64,000 bases of DNA, from contig NZ_VEBF01000003.1 in assembly GCF_007676705.1 (NCBI RefSeq), forward strand, positions 372,001-436,000, given 5' to 3'. The notes beneath the pieces were generated by a model. The model worked only from the letters and a program-made list of their open reading frames with translations. It ran no database searches and had not been told where the DNA came from. Made by a program: the position numbers and the translations under genes. The first letter of the stretch is position 1. Each line of letters starts with the position of its first letter. Below are positions 45,801 to 52,721 of the stretch, one piece after another. The stretch comes from Paenibacillus xylanexedens (lineage in GTDB: Bacteria > Bacillota > Bacilli > Paenibacillales > Paenibacillaceae).

Positions 45801-46516
45801 CACTGACATTTGATCCATCAAAGTTGCAGAGCAATCAGCGGGCTGAACTATTTTACTTTGATGAACAAGATAAGGTTTGGCTATCCGCTGGTGAACCTAC
45901 TGTGGAAGGCAAGCGCATTCGGGTGGGCGTAGATCATTTTACCAAGTTCGCCGTGTTGGCGGTTGATCAGCCCAAAGAGCCAGCAGACATTTCGTTTCAT
46001 GATGTCGAAGGTCACTGGGCGAAAGAAGTCATCCAGCAGGCTGCTCTTCAAGGTATCGTGAAAGGGTATATCGATGGGTCCTTCAAGCCTAATGCATCCG
46101 TTACACGTGCAGAATTTACAGTGATGCTAATGAATACACTGAATACAGAATACACAGAAGCGGCAATATCTTTTACCGATCAGGCAAAAATAGGAGCTTG
46201 GGCGCAGTCTGCTGTAGCTCGTGCCGTGCAAGCAGGGTTTATTCAGGGAGACACTGAGGGAGCTTTCCGCCCCAATGATGCTGTAACCCGTGCTGAGATG
46301 GCTGTCCTGGTAGCCGGTGCGCTTCAATTAAAAGCGATAACTGGCACAAGCTCAACCTTTGCAGACGACGCACAGATTCCGCTTTGGGCCAAAGCAGCTG
46401 TCGCTGGCATGCAAAAAGCCGGGATGCTGCACGGTAAAGGGCTCAATACCTTTGCTCCAAGTGATAAAACCACGCGTGCAGAAGCGGTCAAACTACTGTT
46501 GAACGCAAAAAATTAG
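42884..46516 (+). CDS. Large SLH-anchored protein with tail-collar, InlB-type and SLH domains
   Basis: 1210 residues from ATG 42884. Signal peptide at about 1-37 (ends QQAHAAAA). Three tandem units resembling phage tail-collar/microcystin-dependent protein domains span about 40-265 (YLGEIRLFPYSAVPTGWMPA, then LFSLLGTKFGGNGSTEF). Then come a cadherin/VCBS-like domain (FTYTPNTNYVGSDSFTYS, about 285-375), two short beta repeats (to 505), five Listeria/Bacteroides-type repeats of about 70 residues (about 506-855; GWYTDSGLSQAFDF, LYAKWTVNSYTV), a Ser/Gly/Asn linker, a beta domain (about 890-1030) and three SLH repeats at the C-terminus (ISFHDVEGHWAKEVIQQAA). It is probably displayed on the cell wall by binding pyruvylated polymer. 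Monocistronic. The preceding 400 nt shows no gene. Confidence 0.92.
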   Translation: MRLTLLKKVSILWLVFLIGLSGLWNNPNIIQQAHAAAAEPYLGEIRLFPYSAVPTGWMPARGQTLSLSQNTALYSLLGNKYGGDGKSTFALPDLTHTAPEGMGYYISMIGTFPSRDPDTLYTQNAVLGEVRLFPYFFSPTGWLSADGQSVNKSVYSDLYEMIGTTYGSDKPDEFKLPKFPEINGVHYAIFTKPTNHAENGTGNEFIGEIIPMLINLSTNNWILANGTTLPTNDNQPLFSLLGTKFGGNGSTEFKVPNLNSSQSDLVYYVANAGAFPSLDGGQLPEAIEDTYTTNQSSTLAESAPGVLSNDSDASTAILKSGPMNGTLVMNPNGAFTYTPNTNYVGSDSFTYSANNQWGTSIPVLVTITIGQTTPPIVNGVSDGGIYNQTVTPAFNSGTALLNDAVFTSGTEVTADGVYTLVVTNSIGSTTVHFSIDTAAPVVSGVTDNGKYNERPTITFNEGTATLNGSPFSSGGTVQSEGEYALIVTDSAGNTTTLHFSFYTPRTISFNSNGGSEVTEQTVSYGDKVIVPAVPTKAGYIFAGWYTDSGLSQAFDFDNTTVTADITLYAKWTVNSYTVNFDPNGGSVVADQTVPYGELVTAPDVPTKAGYTFGGWYTDSGLSKAFDFDNTTVTADITLYAKWTVNSYTVNFESNGGSVVADQSIQHGDLAAAPDTPTKAGHTFAGWFTDSGLSQAFDFDNTTVTNDLTLYAKWTVNSYTVNFETSGGTVVPEQTVQYGELAAAPDDPIKAGHTFAGWYTEPEWSTPFDLNTRSIVQDTTLYAKWAPNTYKVTFNTLGGSAVSDAAVEYGKKLSAPASPSRSGYTFAGWYADPELKTPFNFAQTEITADLILYAKWSVNSTPPSGGSDGNSSGGGSGNQNNNGSSSTPSSPNTITHSSTNGRLTLVAGQAGQLSLGKDIMVSIPAGAMNQELKVTIEQIADPSALLTHQVQLLSPVYELLKNAPQNFTVPVTLSLTFDPSKLQSNQRAELFYFDEQDKVWLSAGEPTVEGKRIRVGVDHFTKFAVLAVDQPKEPADISFHDVEGHWAKEVIQQAALQGIVKGYIDGSFKPNASVTRAEFTVMLMNTLNTEYTEAAISFTDQAKIGAWAQSAVARAVQAGFIQGDTEGAFRPNDAVTRAEMAVLVAGALQLKAITGTSSTFADDAQIPLWAKAAVAGMQKAGMLHGKGLNTFAPSDKTTRAEAVKLLLNAKN
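44400..45450 (+). repeat. Five tandem ~210-bp repeats encoding InlB-type domains
   Basis: Direct repeats with a 210-bp period, for example CGGTCAACTCCTATACTGTT near 44598 and 44808 and diverged copies near 45018 and beyond. Units two to four are nearly identical in parts, pointing to recent internal duplication; the outer units are more diverged. Confidence 0.85.
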
Positions 46517-46527
46517 TGTATATATCT

Positions 46528-46559
46528 AAAAGCCTGTTCCTTCCGGGAACAGGCTTTTC
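46528..46559. terminator. Bidirectional terminator after the SLH protein
   Basis: AAAAGCCTGTTCC / GGGAACAGGCTTTT perfect stem with a TTCC loop, shared with the convergent lipoprotein operon. Confidence 0.9.
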
Positions 46560-46567
46560 TGATTGTT

Positions 46568-47674
46568 TTATTCCGAGATCGTAATGACCGAGGTTACAAA
46601 GTGATACGATTCATTCTCCAATATCGCCTGCGATAACAGAATCTTATTGCCTTCCGGGCTCCAGGCGAGTGGGTCAGAAGCATTGTCCATATCCGCCGAG
46701 ATCTGGAACTGTTCTGCCGACTCCGTGTTGGAGACGAACAGTCCTTTCTCACTGTCATTCTCGGAATTGATCGTATATGCAATCTTGGAATCGTCACCTG
46801 ACCAGCTCGTGCCGAATATCTGTGTGCCTCTGGCGAGCGTGGCCTTCTCATTGCCTTCCAGATCGGTGAGCACCAGCGCCCGTTTGGTATCCGCCGTTCT
46901 TTTCACAATCGCAAGCCTTGTTCCATCATTAGAAGGGATGACCCACTCCACGCTTTTCAACACCTGTTTCACTTCACCCGTCTTCGCATCGTATGCATTC
47001 AACTGACCGTCTTCGCCCGTAATATAATAGATCGTACCGTTTGAAACCTCGATGCTCCGTACATTGAAATTACCCGTCTCCACCAGCACCTTCGTTGTAC
47101 CCTCCACACTTGCCGAGATGAGATCACCCTTCATATTGGGAAAAACAACATGTTCATTATCCAGCCACGCGCCTTCTTGGATAAATCCGTCCTCCTTGCC
47201 AGCAGGGGTTGTCTCCCCATTATGCAGGTTCAGGAAGTAGCCTTTGCCCGTATTTCCCTCCGGCTCCCGGTAGAACAGGTACTGACCATCCGGTGACACC
47301 AGCGGTGCACCCAGATTGGCTTCACTTTCCTTGAGCGGCGTGTCTGTACCTTTGGCCAGATCATACATATATAAGTTATGCGGGTATCTTTCCTGGCCTT
47401 CAACCGTGACTGGTTTCAAGGACTTGTTCTCCTTGTCGGATACAATCCAATCATCACTAAGCCATGTAATCCCGCGCATATTCGGCAGCTTATCAATTTT
47501 CTCCAGCTTGAAGCTCTGGTACACAGACGTGTTGGTATTATCTTTCACTATAATATCGGTGCCCGTTTTCCCACCTTGTGCGTTGCCCCCCAGCTCCGTC
47601 GTTCCCCCGCATGCTGCTGTCGTTAGCAGGGCAATGGCCCCGAACGTGCCCAAAGCTGCTTGTTTCCAATTCAT
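46568..47674 (-). CDS. TolB-like beta-propeller lipoprotein
   Basis: 368 residues. Signal peptide with lipobox LTTAAC (Cys22). The mature part is beta-strand rich with repeating W/Y-D motifs (GITWLSDDWIVSDKENK, GAPLVSPDGQYLFYREPEG, IFGTSWSGDDSKIAYTINS, PLAWSPEGNKILLS). This is the WD40/TolB-type propeller (six or seven blades). It is last in an operon with the response regulator and kinase genes, 60 nt after the kinase stop. It may be an extracytoplasmic sensor partner or output protein (inference). Confidence 0.85.
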   Translation of the reverse strand: MNWKQAALGTFGAIALLTTAACGGTTELGGNAQGGKTGTDIIVKDNTNTSVYQSFKLEKIDKLPNMRGITWLSDDWIVSDKENKSLKPVTVEGQERYPHNLYMYDLAKGTDTPLKESEANLGAPLVSPDGQYLFYREPEGNTGKGYFLNLHNGETTPAGKEDGFIQEGAWLDNEHVVFPNMKGDLISASVEGTTKVLVETGNFNVRSIEVSNGTIYYITGEDGQLNAYDAKTGEVKQVLKSVEWVIPSNDGTRLAIVKRTADTKRALVLTDLEGNEKATLARGTQIFGTSWSGDDSKIAYTINSENDSEKGLFVSNTESAEQFQISADMDNASDPLAWSPEGNKILLSQAILENESYHFVTSVITISE

Positions 47675-47734
47675 GATGGTCCCCCCTGGTTTCTCTTGCT
47701 ATAGACCAAGCATACACATCGCATACTTCCAAAG

Positions 47735-49249
47735 TTATTCAGACTTGTTTCGAACTTGTAAACTTGCATCAGCCAAAGGAAATATGAGCTGGAATGTCAC
47801 ACCTTCCCCATCTTCTGGATCGCCCGGATTACTTGGTAGCAAGGTGATTGTACCGCCCTGTTTTTCAACAAACTGCTTCACGAGAGATAGCCCCAGTCCG
47901 GTTCCGCCTGTTTTTCTGGCTCTGTCTTTGTTCACGGTGTAAAAGGGTTCAAAAATCTTCTCCTGCGCCTCTGCAGGAATCGGCGTACCCGAGTTATAGA
48001 TGCGAATGACCGCTTGACGCTCCTGCATCCGCAGTTCACTCTTCACCCGGATCACACCATCCGGAACGTTATATTTGATGGCATTATCCAGCATGTTGAT
48101 GAAAATATGCATAAGACTCTCCCGGTCGCTGCGGATCACCGCCGGTTCAAGATCCAGTTCCATGTTCAGCGCAAACTTCTCCGCTTTCCCACGCATCCGG
48201 CCACAGGCATCTGCCAACAGAGCGCTGACCTCGACATCTTCGGCCTGGTTCTCGAAGTCGTACTTCTCCAGGGCAGATAAATGTAAGACTTTCTCGACCA
48301 TCTCGTACAACCGCTCGGTTTCTTTGCCAATGTTATTCGTAGCATCATCGAGCAGTTGCGGATCGTCCTTATACATGTCCAATAGGTCCACATAAGCTTT
48401 GATCGATGTCAGCGGTGTCTTGAACTCATGGCTGATGTTACCGATATATTGTTTCTGCTGCTGTTCCAGCGCCTGAAGTTTCTCAATCGCCAGTTGCAGC
48501 TTCTGCTGCTCCGCATGCATGGCTGTGATATTTTGCTGAATGGATGTACTCATATAATAGATGCCCTGCCCCAGCTCGCCCAACTCATCCTTGCGCTTTA
48601 AAGGAGACTCCGTAATGTAGTTCCCTTCGCGAATGGAATCTGCAGACTTTTTCAGCCGGGTAATCGCGACAGCAAACCGATTGTAGAACAGATACCCCAG
48701 AATGAAGCTCAGCGCCACAACCGCAATCCCTGCCCAAATAAATAGTTGAAGGATACGGGCATAAAAATCTTGGTAACTCTGGACCGGATACTGTATCCAC
48801 ACGGCACCCATCTGCCCATCCGGACCGTCCAATGGCGCGGCGTAGAGCAGGGTGTCCCCTTGTTCATGATAGGCAATTTTATTTTGCAGTGCATAGTTCA
48901 GCGTCTCCTGAACAATCGCACTCTCCCCGGAGCTGATCGATGAACCGACTTGTTGGCCTTTCATATCATATAACGCTATCGGCAATCCAGTGGAGTTGGC
49001 CAGTTCCTGCGCAAGCCTGCGGCCGTTTTGTTGTAAAAAGGCTTCCTGTTCCAGATGAACAGATTCGGTATAGTAGGACTGTCTTACGTTCAGATTGACC
49101 AGCCGTGTCTGCTGGGACAGAATACCCTCGATCTGTGACTGCTGATTGCGTTCAATACCTCGCAGTACAAGTGAACTGAGCACCACCACCGTCAGGATGA
49201 GCAATGCCGCCAGAAAAACACTGAATTTCAGCTTGATGCTGACTCTCAT
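47735..49249 (-). CDS. Membrane sensor histidine kinase
   Basis: 504 residues. First transmembrane helix at about 8-28, an extracellular domain of about 130 residues, second helix at about 168-190, and HAMP. The HisKA dimerisation domain has GNISHEFKTPLTSIKAYVDL (phospho-acceptor His near residue 275). HATPase_c shows DNAIKYNVPDG (N box), G1 region and TGGTGLGLSLVKQF (G2). The ATG overlaps the response-regulator stop by 4 nt. Pairing with the adjacent regulator is clear; the signal is unknown, perhaps envelope stress given the lipoprotein downstream. Confidence 0.94.
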   Translation of the reverse strand: MRVSIKLKFSVFLAALLILTVVVLSSLVLRGIERNQQSQIEGILSQQTRLVNLNVRQSYYTESVHLEQEAFLQQNGRRLAQELANSTGLPIALYDMKGQQVGSSISSGESAIVQETLNYALQNKIAYHEQGDTLLYAAPLDGPDGQMGAVWIQYPVQSYQDFYARILQLFIWAGIAVVALSFILGYLFYNRFAVAITRLKKSADSIREGNYITESPLKRKDELGELGQGIYYMSTSIQQNITAMHAEQQKLQLAIEKLQALEQQQKQYIGNISHEFKTPLTSIKAYVDLLDMYKDDPQLLDDATNNIGKETERLYEMVEKVLHLSALEKYDFENQAEDVEVSALLADACGRMRGKAEKFALNMELDLEPAVIRSDRESLMHIFINMLDNAIKYNVPDGVIRVKSELRMQERQAVIRIYNSGTPIPAEAQEKIFEPFYTVNKDRARKTGGTGLGLSLVKQFVEKQGGTITLLPSNPGDPEDGEGVTFQLIFPLADASLQVRNKSE

Positions 49250-49965
49250 ACGGCCCCGCCCGATTCAGGCGCAGCAGCTTTGTAGCCAATCCCGTATACG
49301 GTCTGCAATTTTTGCTGATCCGTATCTCCGATTTTTTTGCGCAAACGCTGAATATGAATGTCCACGGTTCGGGTTCCACCCGCATACTCCATCCCCCATA
49401 CCCGATCCAGCAATTCGTCTCGTGTGTACACCCGCTCAGGATTGGACATGAGAATGGTCAGCAGATCGAACTCCTTTGGTGTCAGATCCAGTTTTTCCTC
49501 ATTCACGGTCACCGTGCGGTGAGCAACATGAATACGCAGTTCGCCATTTACGATAGCTTGGTTCTTCGAATCTTCAGGGGGTGGACTGCTCTTCTCGACA
49601 CGGCGCATGAGCGCTTTCACCCTTGCGAGCAGTTCACGGATCTCGAATGGTTTGGTCATGTAATCATCGGCGCCCATTTCCAGGCCGACGATCTTGTCTA
49701 CGATATCATTTTTGACGGTCAGCAAAATAATGCCGATATCCTCCCGGTCCTCCAGTCTGCGACAGACACCGTATCCATCGAGTCTCGGCATCATCACATC
49801 CAGAATCATAACCTGCGGATGAAAAGATGCGACCTTGACCAAAGCTTCTTCACCGTCACTCGCGGTCTCTACTTCATATCCTTCGCGCCGTAGCGCGTAA
49901 GCAATGGCACTGACGATGCTTGATTCGTCATCTACCACGAGCACCTTTTTATTCATGGAATTCAT
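49246..49965 (-). CDS. OmpR/PhoB family response regulator
   Basis: 239 residues. Receiver domain at about 1-125: KVLVVDDESSIVSA with the acidic pair, VMILDVMMPRLDGYG carrying the phospho-acceptor Asp (near residue 55), and DDYMTKPFEIRELLAR with the conserved Lys. OmpR-type winged helix at about 140-239: LDLTPKEFDLLTILMSNPER, YTRDELLDRVWGMEYAGG, RTVDIHIQRLRKKIG and TVYGIGYKA. First gene of the regulator-kinase-lipoprotein operon. Confidence 0.95.
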   Translation of the reverse strand: MNSMNKKVLVVDDESSIVSAIAYALRREGYEVETASDGEEALVKVASFHPQVMILDVMMPRLDGYGVCRRLEDREDIGIILLTVKNDIVDKIVGLEMGADDYMTKPFEIRELLARVKALMRRVEKSSPPPEDSKNQAIVNGELRIHVAHRTVTVNEEKLDLTPKEFDLLTILMSNPERVYTRDELLDRVWGMEYAGGTRTVDIHIQRLRKKIGDTDQQKLQTVYGIGYKAAAPESGGAV

Positions 49966-50308
49966 CCTCTTTATCTATGTCATGAGTTGGTTCATGGGTC
50001 TATGTTAACAAGGTCCGTGCGAATTGGCTATGAAGGACTCAAGGGTTTAAAAAAAGCGTGTATCCTCTCAGCTTCGCTCGGCTCTACTTTCTTTATACCT
50101 CAAACATGAAAAGGACATTGAAAACCTTATGAAGTAAACTCCGATAAATGCTGACTCATATAGTTCAACTTTAATTTTCCTGCTTGGTAGAGACTGCAAC
50201 GCGACAAATTACTGTGGAACTGTTATCTGATAAATAAAATATTTATTGTGGTTGTTTTTTTTCGAATTCGCATCTCTTTATCTTATTACAAGGCCGCTCT
50301 TATCCGGA

Positions 50309-50320
50309 AAGAACGTTCTT
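50309..50320 (+). promoter_or_regulatory. Palindrome before the 109-residue unknown gene
   Basis: AAGAACGTTCTT is a perfect 12-nt palindrome about 28 nt before the start. The preceding 300 nt (49990-50300) is AT-rich with no gene visible. No clear sigma-A promoter is seen. Confidence 0.3.
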
Positions 50321-50347
50321 GAAATTAAATATTAAGGGGAGATATTA

Positions 50348-50677
50348 ATGGCAGAAGCAGTATGTACCACTTATGGAGCAAGTCATAGAATGTATTTACA
50401 GGGGGCAGCTTATGTTGCAGATAGTACTGGCAAGCTTTTAACTAAACAGTTTCCTGGACATAGCGGATTCTTCAAATGTAAGTGTGGTGATCGATTTGTT
50501 GCAGAAGGTGCACCAGAATCCGGTGCGGTAATTGGCAACTATGTTACACAAGGAGGTATCCTTGCAGCAGAATCCAAACAGGGCGTTGCTGCAGTTAAAG
50601 TTAATACTAGTATGATTAGAAACACTACTGCTCGCACTCTTTCAGGGTTCACATTTTATAATTCCAACCCAAATTAG
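50348..50677 (+). CDS. Small uncharacterised protein
   Basis: 109 residues, ATG with AAGGGGAGAT upstream. I do not recognise it. There is no signal peptide or membrane helix. Features: MYLQGAAYVADSTGKLLTKQ, a CKCGDRF motif with two close Cys after KQFPGHSGFF, GNYVTQGGILAAES and a small-residue-rich, Thr/Ser/Asn-rich C-terminus. Composition and AT-rich DNA differ from flanking genes. A terminator follows directly. It neighbours a split sigma factor and could be its target (inference). Confidence 0.65.
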   Translation: MAEAVCTTYGASHRMYLQGAAYVADSTGKLLTKQFPGHSGFFKCKCGDRFVAEGAPESGAVIGNYVTQGGILAAESKQGVAAVKVNTSMIRNTTARTLSGFTFYNSNPN

Positions 50678-50693
50678 TAGTGATTATTTCAAT

Positions 50694-50733
50694 AAAAAAG
50701 GTAACTCATCTAAATGATGGGTTACCTTTTTTT
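50694..50733 (+). terminator. Terminator after the 109-residue gene
   Basis: AAAAAAGGTAAC / GTTACCTTTTTTT stem with an inner CATC/GATG pairing. Confidence 0.9.
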
Positions 50734-50791
50734 ATTTATAATTAATGTATTTAATTCCTAAATTATCAAGCATTTTTTTACAGAAAAAGTG

Positions 50792-50817
50792 TATAATAAG
50801 ACAAGAACATATGTTCC
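50792..50817 (+). promoter_or_regulatory. Promoter -10 with SOS-box-like palindrome
   Basis: TATAAT (50792-50797) is followed at the predicted start point by AGAACATATGTTCC (50804-50817). This fits the Firmicute LexA box (CGAACRNRYGTTYC) except for the first base. The -35 element is weak. Confidence 0.45.
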
Positions 50818-50857
50818 TAGTTTGTTGTACACACTTCATTTAAAAGGAGGAAAATTT

Positions 50858-51280
50858 ATGGTTGACACAAAAGGTTTACAGAATAGTATGAAAGCTGAGC
50901 TCGAGAAAAAATTTGTTAGTTACATATCAACTCTCCTACACTTCAACTCAATAAACTTTGATAAAAAAATTCGAAAACATCAAGATAGGTTTGCCTTAAT
51001 CATGGATGATGTTGAAGAAAGTGATTTAAATCATACGAATGATGAGTTGTTTAAGCACGAATTATATGGATTAGAAAACCAGATTAGTGACCCCAATTTA
51101 TACAAACTTTTTTTGAAACTATCGCATCGCGAAAAGAAGATATTAAACCTCTCTTATGGTAGAGAGGAGAGAGATATAGAAATTGCTCAAAAGTTGGGCG
51201 TAAGCCAACAAAGTGTTTCAAAATCAAGAAAAAATGCATTGAATAAATTACGAAAGTTTCTTTACTCAGAGGAAAGCTAA
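50858..51280 (+). CDS. Sigma-70-like factor, region-4 subunit (SigO-like)
   Basis: 140 residues from ATG 50858, with AAAGGAGGAAAATTT upstream; the longer reading is not preceded by a ribosome binding site. The C-terminal third is a sigma region-4 HTH: LSHREKKILNLSYGREERDI and EIAQKLGVSQQSVSKSRKNA. The N-terminal 80 residues are helical and charged, without a recognisable region-2 core. Followed by a 66-residue protein resembling the RsoA/HTH_16 module, the pair looks like the two-part B. subtilis SigO-RsoA sigma factor. AT-rich codon use differs from the neighbours. Confidence 0.78.
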   Translation: MVDTKGLQNSMKAELEKKFVSYISTLLHFNSINFDKKIRKHQDRFALIMDDVEESDLNHTNDELFKHELYGLENQISDPNLYKLFLKLSHREKKILNLSYGREERDIEIAQKLGVSQQSVSKSRKNALNKLRKFLYSEES

Positions 51281-51364
51281 TTATTAACTCATACACCTTA
51301 TCCAATCTTTGCACAATCACTAGACTCTAATCACAGCATTAAAAAAATTAATAGGAGGTAAATA

Positions 51365-51565
51365 ATGAATAATTCATATGAGATGTACGATCTACTGACT
51401 GAGGCAAGATCAGGGAGTCAGACTGCAGTTCTGGAAATTATCCAAAAGTTCGAGCCAAAAATCAAAAAATCTCTTCGTCAGACAAACAATCAAAACAGGG
51501 AAGACTTAAGACAAGAACTAATTACTAAATTCCTTGAAGTTCTATACTCCTATGAGATTAAATAA
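51365..51565 (+). CDS. RsoA-like sigma partner (region-2-like, HTH_16 type)
   Basis: 66 residues, ATG with AATAGGAGG upstream. A helical mini-domain: YDLLTEARSGSQTAVLEIIQ, KFEPKIKKSLR and REDLRQELITKFLEVLYSYE. It resembles the N-terminal sigma region 1.2/2-like stretch found alone in RsoA (YvrHa) and as HTH_16 in mobile-element regulators. It begins 84 nt after the SigO-like stop and is probably co-transcribed. It would supply the -10-recognising part of a bipartite sigma factor (inference). Confidence 0.7.
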   Translation: MNNSYEMYDLLTEARSGSQTAVLEIIQKFEPKIKKSLRQTNNQNREDLRQELITKFLEVLYSYEIK

Positions 51566-51601
51566 TCTATTGGATTTTAATCGTATCTCAGGTTCAATTT
51601 T

Positions 51602-51642
51602 ATTTATATACAGTTCATAATCATTATGAACTGTATATAAAT
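51602..51642. terminator. 41-nt perfect palindrome between convergent genes
   Basis: Arms of 20 nt (ATTTATATACAGTTCATAAT and its complement) around one central base. It lies just after the RsoA-like gene and before the stop of the convergent AraC gene. It most likely acts as a two-way terminator although it lacks a long T-run. Confidence 0.5.
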
Positions 51643-51646
51643 ATGC

Positions 51647-52543
51647 TTATTCCTCAAAGGACAGATTCAGCGGCTCGTCCGACATCTCGTACTCTGTCTC
51701 CATATGTGTCAGCGGTGTGTTCAGATCAACCTCTTCGAAGCGGAAGCTGTCGACCCACACTTCTCCTTTACCGTTCAAAATAACCCCAAATGAAATGACC
51801 GCGCTACCTTCCGGCACATCGAGCACAATGTTGTACTGATTCCATGGCTGCGTACCCGTAATCGGCCGATCATGCATGTTATCAAATTGAAGTACATCAT
51901 GGACGTTATTATCCACACGCATCCATAATCCGCAGAACGCGTCCACACGCTCGGTCTTCACAAATCCCGATAACTTCATTCGCTTACCCACATACTTGTC
52001 CGCCCTGAACTGCTGCATCATCGTTGCAAACTCGTTAGGCTCCATCGGCTTAACGGCCTTCAAATATCCTGAAGCTTTCCCCTGATGCACTTCGGCAGGA
52101 TCAATACCCATCTCATAATTCTGCGGGTGACTTCCGGTTAACATCCAGCCTGTAATCGTTGACGTCTGATTCATCTGTAATTCTCCTCCTCTGGTTCTTC
52201 CTTCGAATAATTTCAGATCGAACAATTTGCGAAAACGTCCTGGTGGCATGCCATATAATTTGCGGAATGCGCGGGTGAAGGCTTCCTGACTCTCAAATCC
52301 ACATGCTAGGGAAATGTCTAGAATGCCTGCATCCGTGGTTCGCAGGGCCGTGGACGCCAGACTCATCCGGCGATTGCGGATATAATCCACGACGGTCATG
52401 CCAACCTCATTACGGAAAATCCGGTGATAGTGATAAGGCGACAACAACGCCTCCGATGCCACTTCTTCCAGCCCGATCTCCTCATACAGATGGGTCTCAA
52501 TATAGAACAAACTTTGCTGAATCATTGCACGGTAACGGCTCAA
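51647..52543 (-). CDS. AraC family transcriptional regulator
   Basis: 298 residues. Two HTH motifs at the N-terminus (residues about 1-105): GLEEVASEALLSPYHYHRIF, GMTVVDYIRNRRMSLAS and ILDISLACGFESQEAFTRAF, followed by KLYGMPPGRFRK. The C-terminal domain (about 130-298) is beta-rich and resembles a ligand-binding or jelly-roll module (VLDVPEGSAVISFGVILNGK). This order, DNA-binding first, is the reverse of most AraC proteins but common in the MarA/Rob-like AraC plus effector architecture. Target unknown; the MATE exporter lies upstream of it on the same strand. Confidence 0.88.
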   Translation of the reverse strand: MSRYRAMIQQSLFYIETHLYEEIGLEEVASEALLSPYHYHRIFRNEVGMTVVDYIRNRRMSLASTALRTTDAGILDISLACGFESQEAFTRAFRKLYGMPPGRFRKLFDLKLFEGRTRGGELQMNQTSTITGWMLTGSHPQNYEMGIDPAEVHQGKASGYLKAVKPMEPNEFATMMQQFRADKYVGKRMKLSGFVKTERVDAFCGLWMRVDNNVHDVLQFDNMHDRPITGTQPWNQYNIVLDVPEGSAVISFGVILNGKGEVWVDSFRFEEVDLNTPLTHMETEYEMSDEPLNLSFEE

Positions 52544-52647
52544 CTGAAGTAAAGCCCCCTTCCATATCCTTACTATACGTGAACGATGTCATCGCCGTTT
52601 TGATCATTTTTGCTAACTTGGATTCAATTGGCCTCTGCCATAAACGC

Positions 52648-52692
52648 AAAAAAGAGCCAATCACGGATTATTTCCTTTCCGTCATTGACTCT
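52648..52692 (-). terminator. Terminator after the MATE gene
   Basis: On the minus strand AGAGTCAATGACGGA pairs with TCCGTGATTGGCTCT, then TTTTTT. Confidence 0.8.
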
Positions 52693-52721
52693 CCTTTTAT
52701 TTATTCGTACACCATTCTTCC

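Noticed and set aside
43000..46500. Prophage origin for the collar-domain protein
   Set aside because: No integrase, terminase, capsid or tail genes are nearby; the protein has a signal peptide and SLH anchor, so it is a surface protein rather than a phage remnant.
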